From: Fagopyrum homotropicum
Taxonomy: Eukaryota > Streptophyta > Magnoliopsida > Caryophyllales > Polygonaceae
Assembly: GCA_033239125.1 (NCBI GenBank)
Contig: BSWB01000001.1
Location: 57,703,416-57,767,415, forward strand
Length of the DNA: 64,000 nt
Direction of reading: 5' to 3'
The notes under the pieces are model-generated. The model did not search any database, was not told where the DNA came from, and saw only the letters and a list, made by a program, of their open reading frames with translations. The stretch's first letter is position 1. The number at the start of each line of letters is the position of its first letter. The translations under genes and the position numbers were made by a program. Of the stretch, positions 45,670-56,721 are shown piece by piece.

Positions 45670-45975
45670 CAGTCCAAGCTTCATTATTAATGACTTGAGC
45701 ATTGAGCCACTTTTAGAATCACCGAATACCTATAGCAAAAAGATCATTTCACAAAAAAACAAACAAACAAACAAACAAACGAAGAGAGAAGATTACCTCT
45801 CAAATAGTTCAAGTAAGGGCCAAAGAAGGTCTCAATATGAATCCCCTCCCCAAGTTGGCTCCACACTTGTTTAGCCATGGGGTAATTCCAAAACATGTGC
45901 GTAAATGTCTCCACAATAGACCGGCAAATCATGCAACCATCATGATCAGAAATGTGACGTCTGAAAATTCCACCT
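45670..45975 (-). pseudogene. LINE zinc-binding (zf-RVT) region
   Basis: The minus strand encodes FRRHISDHDGCMICRSIVET then FTHMFWNYPMAKQVWSQLGE, the Cys/His cluster (CxxC...HxFxxxxxAxxVW) that follows reverse transcriptase in plant L1-type LINEs. It is flanked by insertions: LTR c2 on the 3' side and a copia-like LTR on the 5' side. An (AAAC)n run lies at about 45757-45780. Confidence 0.82.
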
Positions 45976-45984
45976 TGATTATAT

Positions 45985-47265
45985 ATTTGTATAGGTGATG
46001 ATGGAAGACATAAACACAATGAAGTGGTTTTTAATACTAACAAATTATCGATTGTATGTCTAGTTGCTTGGTTTGTTTTGGTGTTTTCTCTAGAATGTAT
46101 GCAAGCCTTGAAACGCATTTCGAAGGACCGAAGGAGGCCTTGAAATCGGATACAAGGGACAGACGAAGAGTATAAAGAAAGCCACTTCAAGGGATCAGAA
46201 GCCAAATCCTTGAAGTTAGTTTCAATGGACAAAGCGGCTGGAAGGAATTCAAAATTCTAAACAATCAAATCTATCAAGCATCAAAAGAAGATATTCCAAG
46301 GATATTTGCTCAAAAAGAAGATAAGCTCTAAGAAGATCGTAACCGACCAAGTGGATTTGTTTTAAAAACAGGATCTCGCAAAGATCCTCAACCAAAAGTG
46401 CAAAGATTCACTCTCAACGGATTTCGGATATCTTCACAACAAGTATGAGAAGATTATGGACAAGGGAGATCAACGTGCTTTAAGGAGATGAAGACGATAG
46501 AAGATCTACAACGTCTACCTCATCTCAACCAAGAAGCGGCTTTCATAGAGAAGAAGAACCATCTTCAATGGTCATCTTCCTAACGGCTAGAAGACCTCTC
46601 CATCAAAGACTATAAATGAAGATGTCGATTGAAGAAGAAATACACAAGCTTACACGGAAACATTCGAAGTCTTCAAGCGATACAAAACATCTTCATTCGA
46701 TCAAACAAGTTTTTCTTTCTCTCTTTTACAAAAAGCTTTATCCCCTAGAGAGAGATAAAAGTAGAGAACTCCATTGGAATATCTAAAGAGTGTTATACTA
46801 GAGTGTGTGTTACTCTGCGAAGTAACTAGGCTATTATAGCAAGGTGAAGAGTTGGAGCTAGATCGTAGTGTTGGCTACAGTGAGAGAAGAAGAGGATTTC
46901 TTCTAGTTTGTATCAAGGACTCTTTGAAGCTGATAATAGATAGTTAGATCCTACGCATATACCCTGGGATGGAGAGTAGGATATTTAGAGCCGAACTTCG
47001 TAAACATATCCTCGTGTCGATCTTTTACATTCCGCACTTTATCTGCTTTATTGTGACTAACATTGTTTTGCAGGTGAACAAAGTCAAGGCCCTTGAAATC
47101 AGTTTCAACGCCCTTGAAATCAAAGTGTGTCACAAAGAGCTTTGATCGACATCAAGGCCTTTGAAATCAGTTTCAAAGCCTTGAGATAGGTTTTTGCGAA
47201 AAGTTCTCATACTCTATTCAATCCCCCTTCTAGAGTATCTTAATCCCTTATATTCACCTAATAGT
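45985..47265 (+). repeat. Probable solo copia-type LTR inserted in the LINE
   Basis: This stretch interrupts the LINE. It has a TATA-like ACTATAAATGAAG (about 46609-46621) and ends with TTCAATCCCCCTTCTAGAG (about 47218-47236), a word typical of the LTR end of SIRE/Tork-type copia elements. Possible ends are TGATGATGG (about 45995) and TATTCA (about 47260). No target duplication was found, so the boundaries are approximate. Confidence 0.5.
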
Positions 47266-47274
47266 TTTTCAACG

Positions 47275-47849
47275 TCGTTTATGCTCACAGCTATACATCA
47301 CCCCTCCATGCATGAAGTTATGCATCTTGTACGTAAAGGACACTAAGAATCGCCCATCTCATGAGTGCATATGTGCCAACTCATCACCAACACACAATTG
47401 ATTAGTCTGCCCGTCTTTATCACTATTAGCCGATAAAGGCTAGATGACAAAAATCTTTCAGCAGAATAGATAGCGAAAGAATCTCATCAAACTATGAACA
47501 CTGTCAACCCTCACTACCATCTCAATAACCCTGAACAATTCTCCTCTTATCACCGTCATTTACAAGAGATAGTGTGTTATATAGTAAGGGATGATCAAAT
47601 AACCAAATATTTATCCAAAAATAAATATTGGACCCATCACTTAGTGCCCATTTAGTCCTTGGTTTGATACCCTTCCGAAGACCCTTCCATACAAATGACG
47701 ATGAAGTATCCTGAGAAGCTCTAGTTTGCAAGTATCTCTTACAAAGAACCTCAATCCACAAACAATCGTCCTCCATGAGATACCTCCATCTAATTTTACC
47801 CACAATTAATATTGTACAATTTAAGTTCGTCATATTTTCTATGCCCACT
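47275..47849 (-). pseudogene. LINE region between reverse transcriptase and zinc-binding part
   Basis: The minus strand encodes KIRWRYLMEDDCLWIEVL, SSFVWKGLRKGI, WALSDGSNIYFWINIWL and DHPL, the usual order just downstream of LINE reverse transcriptase. It is interrupted upstream by the MITE-like insert (47850-48097), beyond which the frame resumes with CKPKHLGGLG. Confidence 0.82.
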
Positions 47850-48097
47850 CTAGACAAGGGTCCCAAACCTAAACCTAAATCGGGAAAAACCAAACCGGCG
47901 TAACCTAAACCGCCGATTTTGTAAGCAGTTTAGGAGGTTTAAGAAAAAGGAAAACTAGACCAAACCGGCGGTTAGCCGACGGTTTGAGGACCAAACCGGC
48001 CGGTTTGACCCATTTAAAAAAAAAACCAAACTGGCGATTTGGGCCGGTTTGGGAACCGCCGGTTCGGCTATTTATACCAAACCGGAAAAATGTCTAG
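47850..48097. mobile_element. MITE-like insert with AAACCGG repeats (248 bp)
   Basis: Terminal inverted CTAGACA / TGTCTAG. The inside is dominated by AAACCGG / CCGGTTT words (such as AAACCGGCCGGTTT, about 47993-48006). It splits the LINE frame cleanly between GGLG (right side) and GIENMTNLN (left side). Similar AAACCGG-rich short elements are known among plant hAT-like MITEs, but the exact target duplication is unclear (TCTAG is shared at both edges). Confidence 0.6.
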
Positions 48098-48180
48098 CCT
48101 AGTCCTCCAAGGTGCTTAGGCTTGCATAGGACAATCCAAGCATTGTGTGCACTTTTATGTGTTTGTAAACACTTCCCCCC
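48098..48180 (-). pseudogene. LINE fragment just after reverse transcriptase
   Basis: Minus strand: AWIVLCKPKHLGGLG, the conserved CxPKxxGGLG block after LINE reverse transcriptase. The reverse transcriptase itself is absent; the copia element begins at about 48190. Confidence 0.72.
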
Positions 48181-48189
48181 AAATTCCCT

Positions 48190-48350
48190 ACAAATTTTCT
48201 TAATCCTATAGTGGAAGTTCTGTTAATTGCTCTTGCATTTGTCTTATTCATTTCTATAAACATTAGTACAGCATATATAGAGACATATTACAGGCTTTGG
48301 GCTTTCTGTGCTGGGCTGTTAGCCTTGGTCTCATTACCTAGTCTAGTATC
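48190..48350 (-). repeat. Possible short or truncated 3' LTR of copia element
   Basis: Follows, on the minus strand, a GACGGGGGATAC purine tract at the end of the copia polyprotein and contains TATATATGC. It ends near AGAACTTCC where LINE sequence resumes. The partner LTR is not in the window, so this cannot be checked here. Confidence 0.4.
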
Positions 48351-51289
48351 CCCCGTCAATCCCAAATATGTAAGGCGGAGATGGGAGCGTAGAGTAGCCA
48401 AGCGAGAAGAGGGCACATTTTTGGTTAGGAAATGTGCCACTTGATATTTGGATGAGACGAAGGCCACAATCAAAGTCTTATTCTGAACACGCTGGCGAAC
48501 AAAATGGTAATCAAGAGCCAAGTGCTTGATCCGGTTGTGCATAACAGGATTGACAACAAGGTATGTTGCTCCCAGGTTATCACACCATAAGATTAGGGAC
48601 TGATGGAGGGCAACACCCAACTCCTTGAGGAGAGACTGTATCCACATGATTTCGAATGTGGCATTTTCCATTGCTCTGTACTCTGCTTCGGTGGAGGAAC
48701 GAGCTACTGTGCTTTGTTTTTTTAAAGTCCAGGAGATCAAATTGTGCCCCAAGTAGACGCAATAAGCACTTGTGGATCGTCTGTTTATAATGTCGCTGCC
48801 ATAGTCAGCATCTGAGTAGGCAGAGAGTAATGAGCCTTTTGTAGATGAAATGTGAAACTTCAGTGATGTTCTACAATTGAAGTAGTGGAGTACTCGTTTG
48901 ACAGATTGCTAGTGTGCTTGAGTAGGTGAATGCATAAATTGTGCCAATTTATTGACTGCAAAGGAAATGTCTGGGTGAGTGAATGCTAAGTATTATACGC
49001 TGCCCAGTATACTCCGATATAAGGATGGATCATCAAAGGGTTGTGAAGACAGAAATGTGTCTTGAAAAGTAGTAGCTACAGGTGTGGAAACAGGTTTGGA
49101 ATTTTGCATTTTGGCTTTGGTAGCTAGATCGAGAATGTATCATGTTTGGGATAGGTAGAAGCCTTTTGCTATACGTTGGACTTCAATACCTAGGAAGTAA
49201 CTCACTAGTCCAAGGTCCTTGATAGGGAAAATTGAGGATAGTCTATCTGTGAATTTGGAGGCAAGGGAAGGGGAAGAAACAATGACTAACAGATCATCAA
49301 TATACACGAGGATACAGGCAAACTCAGTTGGAGACTGAAAAAGGAACATTGATGTGTCAGATTGTAAAGCTGAAAACCCTATGGATATGAGAGTATCACC
49401 AAGGCGAGCAAACCATCTCTTGGTGATTGTTTAAGGCCGTACAAGGATTTTTGTAAACGACGGACGTGATTAGGATAATTTGGATGAAGAAATCATGGGA
49501 GTTGAGAAATATATATCTCTTCTGTCAAATCCCTTTGTAAGAATGCATTTTGTATGTCAAGTTGTCTCACTGTCCAATGGTTCATTGCTGCCAAGGAAAG
49601 TAGGAGGCATATGGTGGAGGGCTTTGCAACAAGGCTAAAGGTATCATGGTAATCGAGGTCATGTAGTTGATGATAGCCCTTGGCGACCAAGCAAGCTTTC
49701 CGGCGCTCAATTGTTCCATTGGAGAAATGCTTAGTTTTGAACACCCATTTTACTCGAAGAACATTTTGAAAAGGTGAGGGATAGACCAAGGTCCAGGTTT
49801 TGGTTGATAGAAGAGCTTTGATTTCATTTTCCATTGCATTTCGCCATTCTGGGAATTTAGAAGCAATAGTGAAATTGGGAGTCTCATCTAGTATAGCAGC
49901 AACTGTGTTTGAGCAAGAAGGAGAAGGCCAAGGAATAGTTTTGTCTTGACGGACTAGGGGTTTGAAGATTCGGCTAGAGGTCCAGTTATGGGCTGGGCTT
50001 GGAGGATTTGTGGGTGGAGGAGGCTCATCCAAAACGGATATATCTTGAGGGGAGATATGTGGTAGTGGGCTTTAAGAATCATGAGATGATTCACTAAATG
50101 GGTTGGACAAGGAAGAATTGTCAACATAAGAAGGGTGTGACGGATGGGCCAGACTTGGAAATTGGAAGGGAATTGAGGCCCAAGATGTGTTTGGCTCTTT
50201 TGTGGGTTTGTGTAGATATGAAAATGTATTTTCATGGAACAAAACATCTCTAGAGACATAGAACTTGTGATGTATCCAATCAAAACAAATGTAACCAAAA
50301 TGATTTGGTGAATATCCAAGGAAAATAGTGGGTTTGGAACGAAAGTTTAGTTTGTGTTTATTGTATGGCCGTAGGTTTGGAAATGCGAGACATCCGAATA
50401 CTGTCAAGAATTTGTAGTTTGGTTTTTCTTTGAAAACTAGTTCAAAGGGTGTTTTGTGATTGAGGATGGGAGTGGGAATTCGATTGATTAAATATGTGGC
50501 CGTTTCCAAAGCAAAATACCAAAACCGAAGGGGTAGGAAGGAATGTTTAAGAAGTGTCAACCCCATATCAACGATTCGACGATGTCGAGTTTCAGAGCCG
50601 TTTTATTGGTGTGAATATGTACATGTTAGGTGATGTGAAATCCCTAACTTTTGAAAAAGGGGAATGAGTGACTTGAACTCGGAACCACCATCCGTTTGTA
50701 TGGACAAAATATTTGTAACAAGGGTAACGAATTGTGTAATAACGGGTGTGACCGAAGACTTAGTAGGTAGGGGAAAAAGACAAACAAACTTGGAATAATC
50801 ATCAACAATAGAGACATAATATTTGTCTCCTTTGAAGGATAATGTTTGATTTGGTCCCCATACATCAATGAACAAGATTTGTAAGAGTTTTGTGCTTCTT
50901 GAAGAACTTGGGGGATAGGGAAGTGCATGGGCCTTGGCCCATGAACAAGACGTACAACCTTCTAGAGGGAAAAATGAGCCACGGACTGGGCCGGTTTCAT
51001 ATGTGAGGACGGAGGCAACGATGGGCTTAGCAACATGCCCTAATCATTGATGCCAAAGGGTGGCTTGTTGGTTGTGGGTGAGGTGAAGTTGAGGCATTGA
51101 TGAACCATTGGCAGAGGGAAGCACGTACAAGCCGTTCTCAACGGTTCCTTGGAGAAGAAACTTGTGGGTCTTGGTGTACTTCACAAAGAAACAGGTAGAG
51201 TGAAATTCAAAGTAAACCGAATTATCAATGGAAAATCGATGTACAGAGAACAAGTTTTTATTGATCAGAGGAGTGTGCAATAGATTCAA
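48288..51289 (-). pseudogene. Ty1/copia polyprotein, pre-integrase to RNase H, broken
   Basis: On the minus strand, in copia order: gag-pre-integrase domain (51289-51044, LINKNLFSVHRF...LWHQ); integrase core (about 50880-50560, DVWGP, DDYSKF, QTDGGSEF); integrase tail (HKTPFELVF, FGCLAFPNLRPYNKHKL, FLGYSPNHFGY); reverse transcriptase (50032-49493, KWVFKTKHFSNG, AKGYHQ, VRQLDIQNAFL; 49349, LVYIDDLLV); RNase H (48752-48288, ARSSTEAEYRA, LWCDNLGA). The first four open pieces share one frame, broken only by stops (for example HQ-stop-NG near 50600). One net frameshift near 49410 moves the rest. The N-terminal gag is missing because Tekay-like element 3 interrupts at 51293. Confidence 0.93.
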
Positions 51290-51480
51290 TAGTGTAACAC
51301 CCCGATTCCGTGGGACTCGGGATGCTACATTGGGTTAGGATTTCACAATGGATCCTGACCCTAGCCTCACAACAAGTTCACTACATCTTACAACAAGGGA
51401 CAAGTAGAGTAAAAACCAAATCCATAAAAACTATATAAGATACATCAAAAGAGTTTACAAACTCAAAGCCGAGTACCAAA

Positions 51481-51596
51481 CAACAACAACAACATCTAGT
51501 ACAAAAGATCCCAAACCCACACATCCTAATGTACAGAACAACAACAACAACATCTAGTATAAAAGATCCCAAACCCACACATCCTAATGTACAGAA
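51481..51596. repeat. 58-bp tandem duplication in LTR
   Basis: Two nearly identical copies, 51481-51538 and 51539-51596, each starting CAACAACAACAACATC. Confidence 0.9.
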
Positions 51597-52435
51597 GTCC
51601 TCGGTTAGTCACACCATCTGGCTCACTCTGCAGTCTTCCTAACCTGCAGATCATCTACAACACGGTATGAAACCGTTAGCTACAGCAATAGATAAGCATG
51701 AAGGTAATAGTACAAACACACATCAATATCTCATACATGCAATGTCACACACATTCATTTCTTATCTTTCATTGCGTTATTCAATTACTAATTCAACTTC
51801 TTTTGTAACACGAGGAGCCTAAAGAACCCCGTCCCTTTCCCCGTTAACACAGGGGTTTTGCATGGGGGTGATCATCACTCGTCCCCCCTTGTGTTACTGG
51901 CTTCCAGGCACCTCCTCCTAACCCGCAGGCGGAGACCGGTGGTTACCGCCCAGTTATAATACACTTGGGCCATACAATGTAATAAATGGTCGTCCTAGTC
52001 CGGTTTAGGTTATAAATGCACAATCATATGAACACACACAACCATCACAATCATACAACTCCATAACTGAACGCTAAGTAAGTCCTATGGACTTACCTGT
52101 CACACTCGTAACCAATACCACGTCACAACTTCCCCTTGGGGAAGAAACCAATGCCTGCAAGAGCAAGGCACACAACATCACAACCTGAAAGGGTTAAGAG
52201 ACTCGTCTCCATAACCAGAACCAACCTACAACCTCAAGATCATAACAAGCTCACATATGCCTATGACATAACCTCAACATCAACACAAGTGCCTAAGGCA
52301 CAACTCTATCATACAACTCATCCTAACCATCCTAACCTAGCTCTACATTAAGCTAAGGCCAAAGGAAAGGAAGGAAGGAAGACATACCAACAAGGTATGT
52401 ACCAACAGAAGCAAGAGCACACGGCTGATCCAATG

Positions 52436-52520
52436 AGGCGCAGGGGCAGCTCACCAAAGGCGCAGAGGTGGCTCACACACCAGGCGTAGGGGCGGCAAGG
52501 GTTCGGCGCAGGGGCGGCCA
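52436..52520 (-). repeat. CCGCCCCTGCGG keyword cluster, Tekay-like element 3
   Basis: Plus strand reads GGCGCAGGGGCAGC, GGCGCAGAGGTGGC, GGCGTAGGGGCGGC, GGCGCAGGGGCGGCC. Three more are at 59330-59405 in the other half of this LTR. It is the same word as in the Athila-like element at 3469-10643, a different lineage. Confidence 0.82.
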
Positions 52521-52737
52521 ACTATGCAGAGAGTTGGTCCCGACTTCTCTTCGATCTCTTTCTCGACTCTCTTCACGTCTTCAACATATCACATCAACAT
52601 ATACAAATATATACACATATATGATCATCAAAAGGATAGGAAAGGATCCACAAAAGCTTAGCTTGTGATCCTAAGCTAGAAAGAAACAAGAACGAAGGAA
52701 GGAAGAGAGATGAAGAAGAAGAGCTTAACACACAAGC

Positions 52738-52742
52738 CCTAG
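52738..52742. repeat. Target-site duplication CCTAG, left copy
   Basis: CCTAG directly before the first LTR of the tandem element; repeated at 59023-59027 directly after its fourth LTR. Confidence 0.92.
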
Positions 52743-53986
52743 TGATGTGATCCCCACCGGAGAAGAAATCATCGTCATCAAGCCGGAACCAATCGTTTTT
52801 CCACCAACCGTCCAAGTCAAAAGTCAGCCGGAACTTATCAAAATCAATAGTTATGTGTTGGAGGTCATGCCTAAAACTGAGCCAAAACCTATTGAAATCA
52901 AACCGAAAAAGCTTGCTCCGAGCACGCCCAATGCAAGCCAATTTTCACTCTCTCCGGCTAAGCTGTCAAGTTTGCGCACTCTCAGTAAAACGACTATAAC
53001 TGAGGCAATACTTGGAATTAAAATACCCATGAGTACTACTTTGAAAGTTATTTTCAATATCTACAACTTTCTAGTTTACTCAAAGTCGATATTGCAAGAG
53101 GAAGAGGGTGAAAATGACCCTACATTGCAGCAAGTACGGTACTTGTATGGATTGTTGGACAAGATCATGCATGGAGGCATGAAAGATGGTTATACAAAAC
53201 ATATGCACGTCCTACCATACATATTTCATGCAGCATACCATGCTCATATTATTCATATATTATGCATGAATTTATGTATTGATCATGTGAAGGTCAACAT
53301 GTCAACATTCAATCAAACATTGAAGGCATCTTCACACACATACATTGAATGGAGGCCAAGGTAGTTCAATGGTCTTCTTCTCCTTCAATATGGACGTCCA
53401 AGACTTGATTAGACCATCCTTGATGTGTTGTCCAAGTGAAGAGAATAGGATCCAAGAGTCATCTTTGATTAAAGGCCAAATGTGGCCATTTATGTGTTTC
53501 AATTTCCTAGAAAAACTCTTGAATTTCTTGCATTTTCTTTTGATAAACCTTTGATATTTCTAGCACTTAATTAGGGAGTTTTTAGGCTGAGTTTTGTGGC
53601 TATATAAAGCCTTGTATCCTCCCATTGTAAGAGAAGTGAAGTTAAATGAAGTAAGTTAGCCTTTGTGCTTTCAAAGTTGTTGTTTGCTTTAAAACAAACC
53701 CCGAATTCTAGGTGAGATGCTTAGTTTTCAAACATCTAGGTGAGATGCTTAGGTGGTTCTAAGGTGAGAGGCCGAGGAACGAAGGTTCGAACCCCAAAGT
53801 GAGATTCCGAGGGTAGTTCGTTCGAGTTGAGGGATTCCCAAAGTGAGAGGCCGAGGGAATTTGCTCTTCATATCCAAAAACACAAAATCCAATAAAAAAA
53901 AGAGAGAGTTCCATTTCATCGATTCCAATCCGATTGTGAACTTGTGCCGGTGGATCCTAGTGTTCGAATCGAGTTCGATCACATCA
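52743..53986 (+). repeat. LTR a of tandem element
   Basis: TGATGTGATCC to GATCACATCA, 1244 bp. TATA box TATATAAAG at 53601. It has private differences from the other three copies (for example TTTTTCC for TTTTGCC near 52799, and TCAAG for TCAGG near 52968). Five copies of a GTGAGA-GCY-AGG motif lie at about 53711-53853. Confidence 0.94.
53601..53609 (+). promoter_or_regulatory. TATA box of tandem-element LTR
   Basis: TATATAAAG, repeated at 55279, 56958 and 58637 in the other LTRs. Each unit thus has its own potential promoter. Confidence 0.7.
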
Positions 53987-53988
53987 AG

Positions 53989-54041
53989 TGGTATCAGAGC
54001 CCAACGGTGCAAGTTCGATCACATCAAGTGGTATCAGAGCC
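53989..54041 (+). other. Double primer-binding site
   Basis: TGGTATCAGAGCC occurs at 53989-54001 and again at 54029-54041, through a 40-bp tandem duplication that also copies the last 14 bp of the LTR. The pair is present in each interior (55667 and 55707; 57346 and 57386). Confidence 0.92.
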
Positions 54042-54071
54042 CAACGGTGCGAGTTCCTCAAGCTTTCGGGG

Positions 54072-55042
54072 ATGACGATCATCAACGACAATGCAAACGG
54101 TGGTAATCGAAACAACCAACGTTTGGATAGGCTTGAAGCCCACTAGCTGAGATATTGAGAAGGTTTCCTCTCCTTACCTTGAACCCTCATGACAAAATCC
54201 AAGGAGGTAGCAACCATGCCAACCGGAATGGACAAATCAACCACCGTCGAGAACGAAATGTTGATAGTCGTGCCCATGGGAACCCGGATTGTATTCAAGC
54301 ATCTCGACATGATGGCGACGAAGTCGAAAGAAGTAGTTACCATGGTAATAAATCCGATAATCAATTTCCCAATGATGGCATGACGGATTCGAGGACGAAT
54401 CCTTTTCAAGGGAAAGGGGATGATGTGATCCCCACCGGAGAAGAAATCATCGTCATCAAGCCGGAACCAATCGTTTTGCCACCAACCGTCCAAGTCAAAA
54501 GTCAGCCGGAACTTATCAAAATCAATAGTTATGTGTTGGAGGTCATGCCTAAAACTGAGCCAAAACCTATTGAAATCAAACCGAAAAAGCTTGCTCCGAG
54601 CACGCCCAATGCAAGCCAATTTTCACTCTCTCCGGCTAAGCTGTCAGGTTTGCGCACTCTCAGTAAAACGACTATAACTGAGGCAATACTTGGAATTAAA
54701 ATACCCATGAGTACTACTTTGAAAGTTATTTTCAATATCTACAACTTTCTAGTTTACTCAAAGTCGATATTGCAAGAGGAAGAGGGTGAAAATGACCCTA
54801 CATTGCAGCAAGTACGGTACTTGTATGGATTGTTGGACAAGATCATGCATGGAGGCATGAAAGATGGTTATACAAAACATATGCACGTCCTACCATACAT
54901 ATTTCATGCAGCATACCATGCTCATATTATTCATATATTATGCATGAATTTATGTATTGATCATGTGAAGGTCAACATGTCAACATTCAATCAAACATTG
55001 AAGGCATCTTCACACACATACATTGAATGGAGGCCAAGGTAG
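54072..55042 (+). pseudogene. Interior-to-LTR frame of unit 1, broken
   Basis: Same frame as at 55750-56721, but one base is missing near 54141, creating a TAG at 54144-54146. Downstream the frame is open again (from about 54155 to 55042). The first interior is thus the odd one out. Confidence 0.8.
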
Positions 55043-55664
55043 TTCAATGGTCTTCTTCTCCTTCAATATGGACGTCCAAGACTTGATTAGACCATCCTTG
55101 ATGTGTTGTCCAAGTGAAGAGAATAGGATCCAAGAGTCATCTTTGATTAAAGGCCAAATGTGGCCATTTATGTGTTTCAATTTCCTAGAAAAACTCTTGA
55201 ATTTCTTGCATTTTCTTTTGATAAACCTTTGATATTTCTAGCACTTAATTAGGGAGTTTTTAGGCTGAGTTTTGTGGCTATATAAAGCCTTGTATCCTCC
55301 CATTGTAAGAGAAGTGAAGTTAAATGAAGTAAGTTAGCCTTTGTGCTTTCAAAGTTGTTGTTTGCTTTAAAACAAACCCCGAATTCTAGGTGAGATGCTT
55401 AGTTTTCAAACATCTAGGTGAGATGCTTAGGTGGTTCTAAGGTGAGAGGCCGAGGAACGAAGGTTCGAACCCCAAAGTGAGATTCCGAGGGTAGTTCGTT
55501 CGAGTTGAGGGATTCCCAAAGTGAGAGGCCGAGGGAATTTGCTCTTCATATCCAAAAACACAAAATCCAAAAAAAAAAAGAGAGAGTTCCATTTCATCGA
55601 TTCCAATCCGATTGTGAACTTGTGCCGGTGGATCCTAGTGTTCGAATCGAGTTCGATCACATCA
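54421..55664 (+). repeat. LTR b of tandem element
   Basis: 1244 bp; shared by units 1 and 2. Confidence 0.94.
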
Positions 55665-55749
55665 AGTGGTATCAGAGCCCAACGGTGCAAGTTCGATCAC
55701 ATCAAGTGGTATCAGAGCCCAACGGTGCGAGTTCCTCAAGCTTTCGGGG

Positions 55750-56721
55750 ATGACGATCATCAACGACAATGCAAACGGTGGTAATCGAAACAACCAACGT
55801 TTGGATAGGCTTGAAGCCCAACTAGCTGAGATATTGAGAAGGTTTCCTCTCCTTACCTTGAACCCTCATGACAAAATCCAAGGAGGTAGCAACCATGCCA
55901 ACCGGAATGGACAAATCAACCACCGTCGAGAACGAAATGTTGATAGTCGTGCCCATGGGAACCCGGATTGTATTCAAGCATCTCGACATGATGGCGACGA
56001 AGTCGAAAGAAGTAGTTACCATGGTAATAAATCCGATAATCAATTTCCCAATGATGGCATGACGGATTCGAGGACGAATCCTTTTCAAGGGAAAGGGGAT
56101 GATGTGATCCCCACCGGAGAAGAAATCATCGTCATCAAGCCGGAACCAATCGTTTTGCCACCAACCGTCCAAGTCAAAAGTCAGCCGGAACTTATCAAAA
56201 TCAATAGTTATGTGTTGGAGGTCATGCCTAAAACTGAGCCAAAACCTATTGAAATCAAACCGAAAAAGCTTGCTCCGAGCACGCCCAATGCAAGCCAATT
56301 TTCACTCTCTCCGGCTAAGCTGTCAGGTTTGCGCACTCTCAGTAAAACGACTATAACTGAGGCAATACTTGGAATTAAAATACCCATGAGTACTACTTTG
56401 AAAGTTATTTTCAATATCTACAACTTTCTAGTTTACTCAAAGTCGATATTACAAGAGGAAGAGGGTGAAAATGACCCTACATTGCAGCAAGTACGGTACT
56501 TGTATGGATTGTTGGACAAGATCATGCATGGAGGCATGAAAGATGGTTATACAAAACATATGCACGTCCTACCATACATATTTCATGCAGCATACCATGC
56601 TCATATTATTCATATATTATGCATGAATTTATGTATTGATCATGTGAAGGTCAACATGTCAACATTCAATCAAACATTGAAGGCATCTTCACACACATAC
56701 ATTGAATGGAGGCCAAGGTAG
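55750..56721 (+). CDS. Hypothetical 323-residue protein spanning interior and LTR, unit 2
   Basis: Starts MTIINDNANGGNRNNQRL at the first ATG after the primer-binding sites. The first 117 residues are interior: a short coiled part (DRLEAQLAEILRR) like the start of a gag, a charged linker, then SRTNPFQGKGDD, which resembles the end of a Ty3/gypsy pol. The other 206 residues are encoded by the LTR: a Pro/Lys/Glu-rich part (KPEPIVLPP, KTEPKPIEIKPKK) and a part rich in His/Tyr/Ile. No known domain recognised. I read it as an in-frame deletion product; whether it is made is unknown. The frame could also start 28 codons upstream. Confidence 0.55.
   Translation: MTIINDNANGGNRNNQRLDRLEAQLAEILRRFPLLTLNPHDKIQGGSNHANRNGQINHRRERNVDSRAHGNPDCIQASRHDGDEVERSSYHGNKSDNQFPNDGMTDSRTNPFQGKGDDVIPTGEEIIVIKPEPIVLPPTVQVKSQPELIKINSYVLEVMPKTEPKPIEIKPKKLAPSTPNASQFSLSPAKLSGLRTLSKTTITEAILGIKIPMSTTLKVIFNIYNFLVYSKSILQEEEGENDPTLQQVRYLYGLLDKIMHGGMKDGYTKHMHVLPYIFHAAYHAHIIHILCMNLCIDHVKVNMSTFNQTLKASSHTYIEWRPR

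Larger units (their letters stand above)
51293..52742 (-). repeat. 3' LTR of Tekay-like element 3, first segment
   Basis: Starts TGTAACACCCCGATTCC, related to the LTRs of elements 1 and 2. Together with 59028-59464 it forms an LTR of about 1.9 kb that was split by the tandem element at 52743-59022. It includes a 58-bp tandem duplication (51481-51596) and the foldback GTAAGTCC-TAT-GGACTTAC (52078-52096). Four GCGCAGGGGCGG-type words lie at 52436-52520. Confidence 0.85.

Noticed and set aside
54143..54619. 158-codon minus-strand frames repeated in each tandem unit (also 55822-56298, 57501-57977)
   Set aside because: Antisense shadows of the plus-strand frame in the same DNA; they repeat only because the unit repeats.
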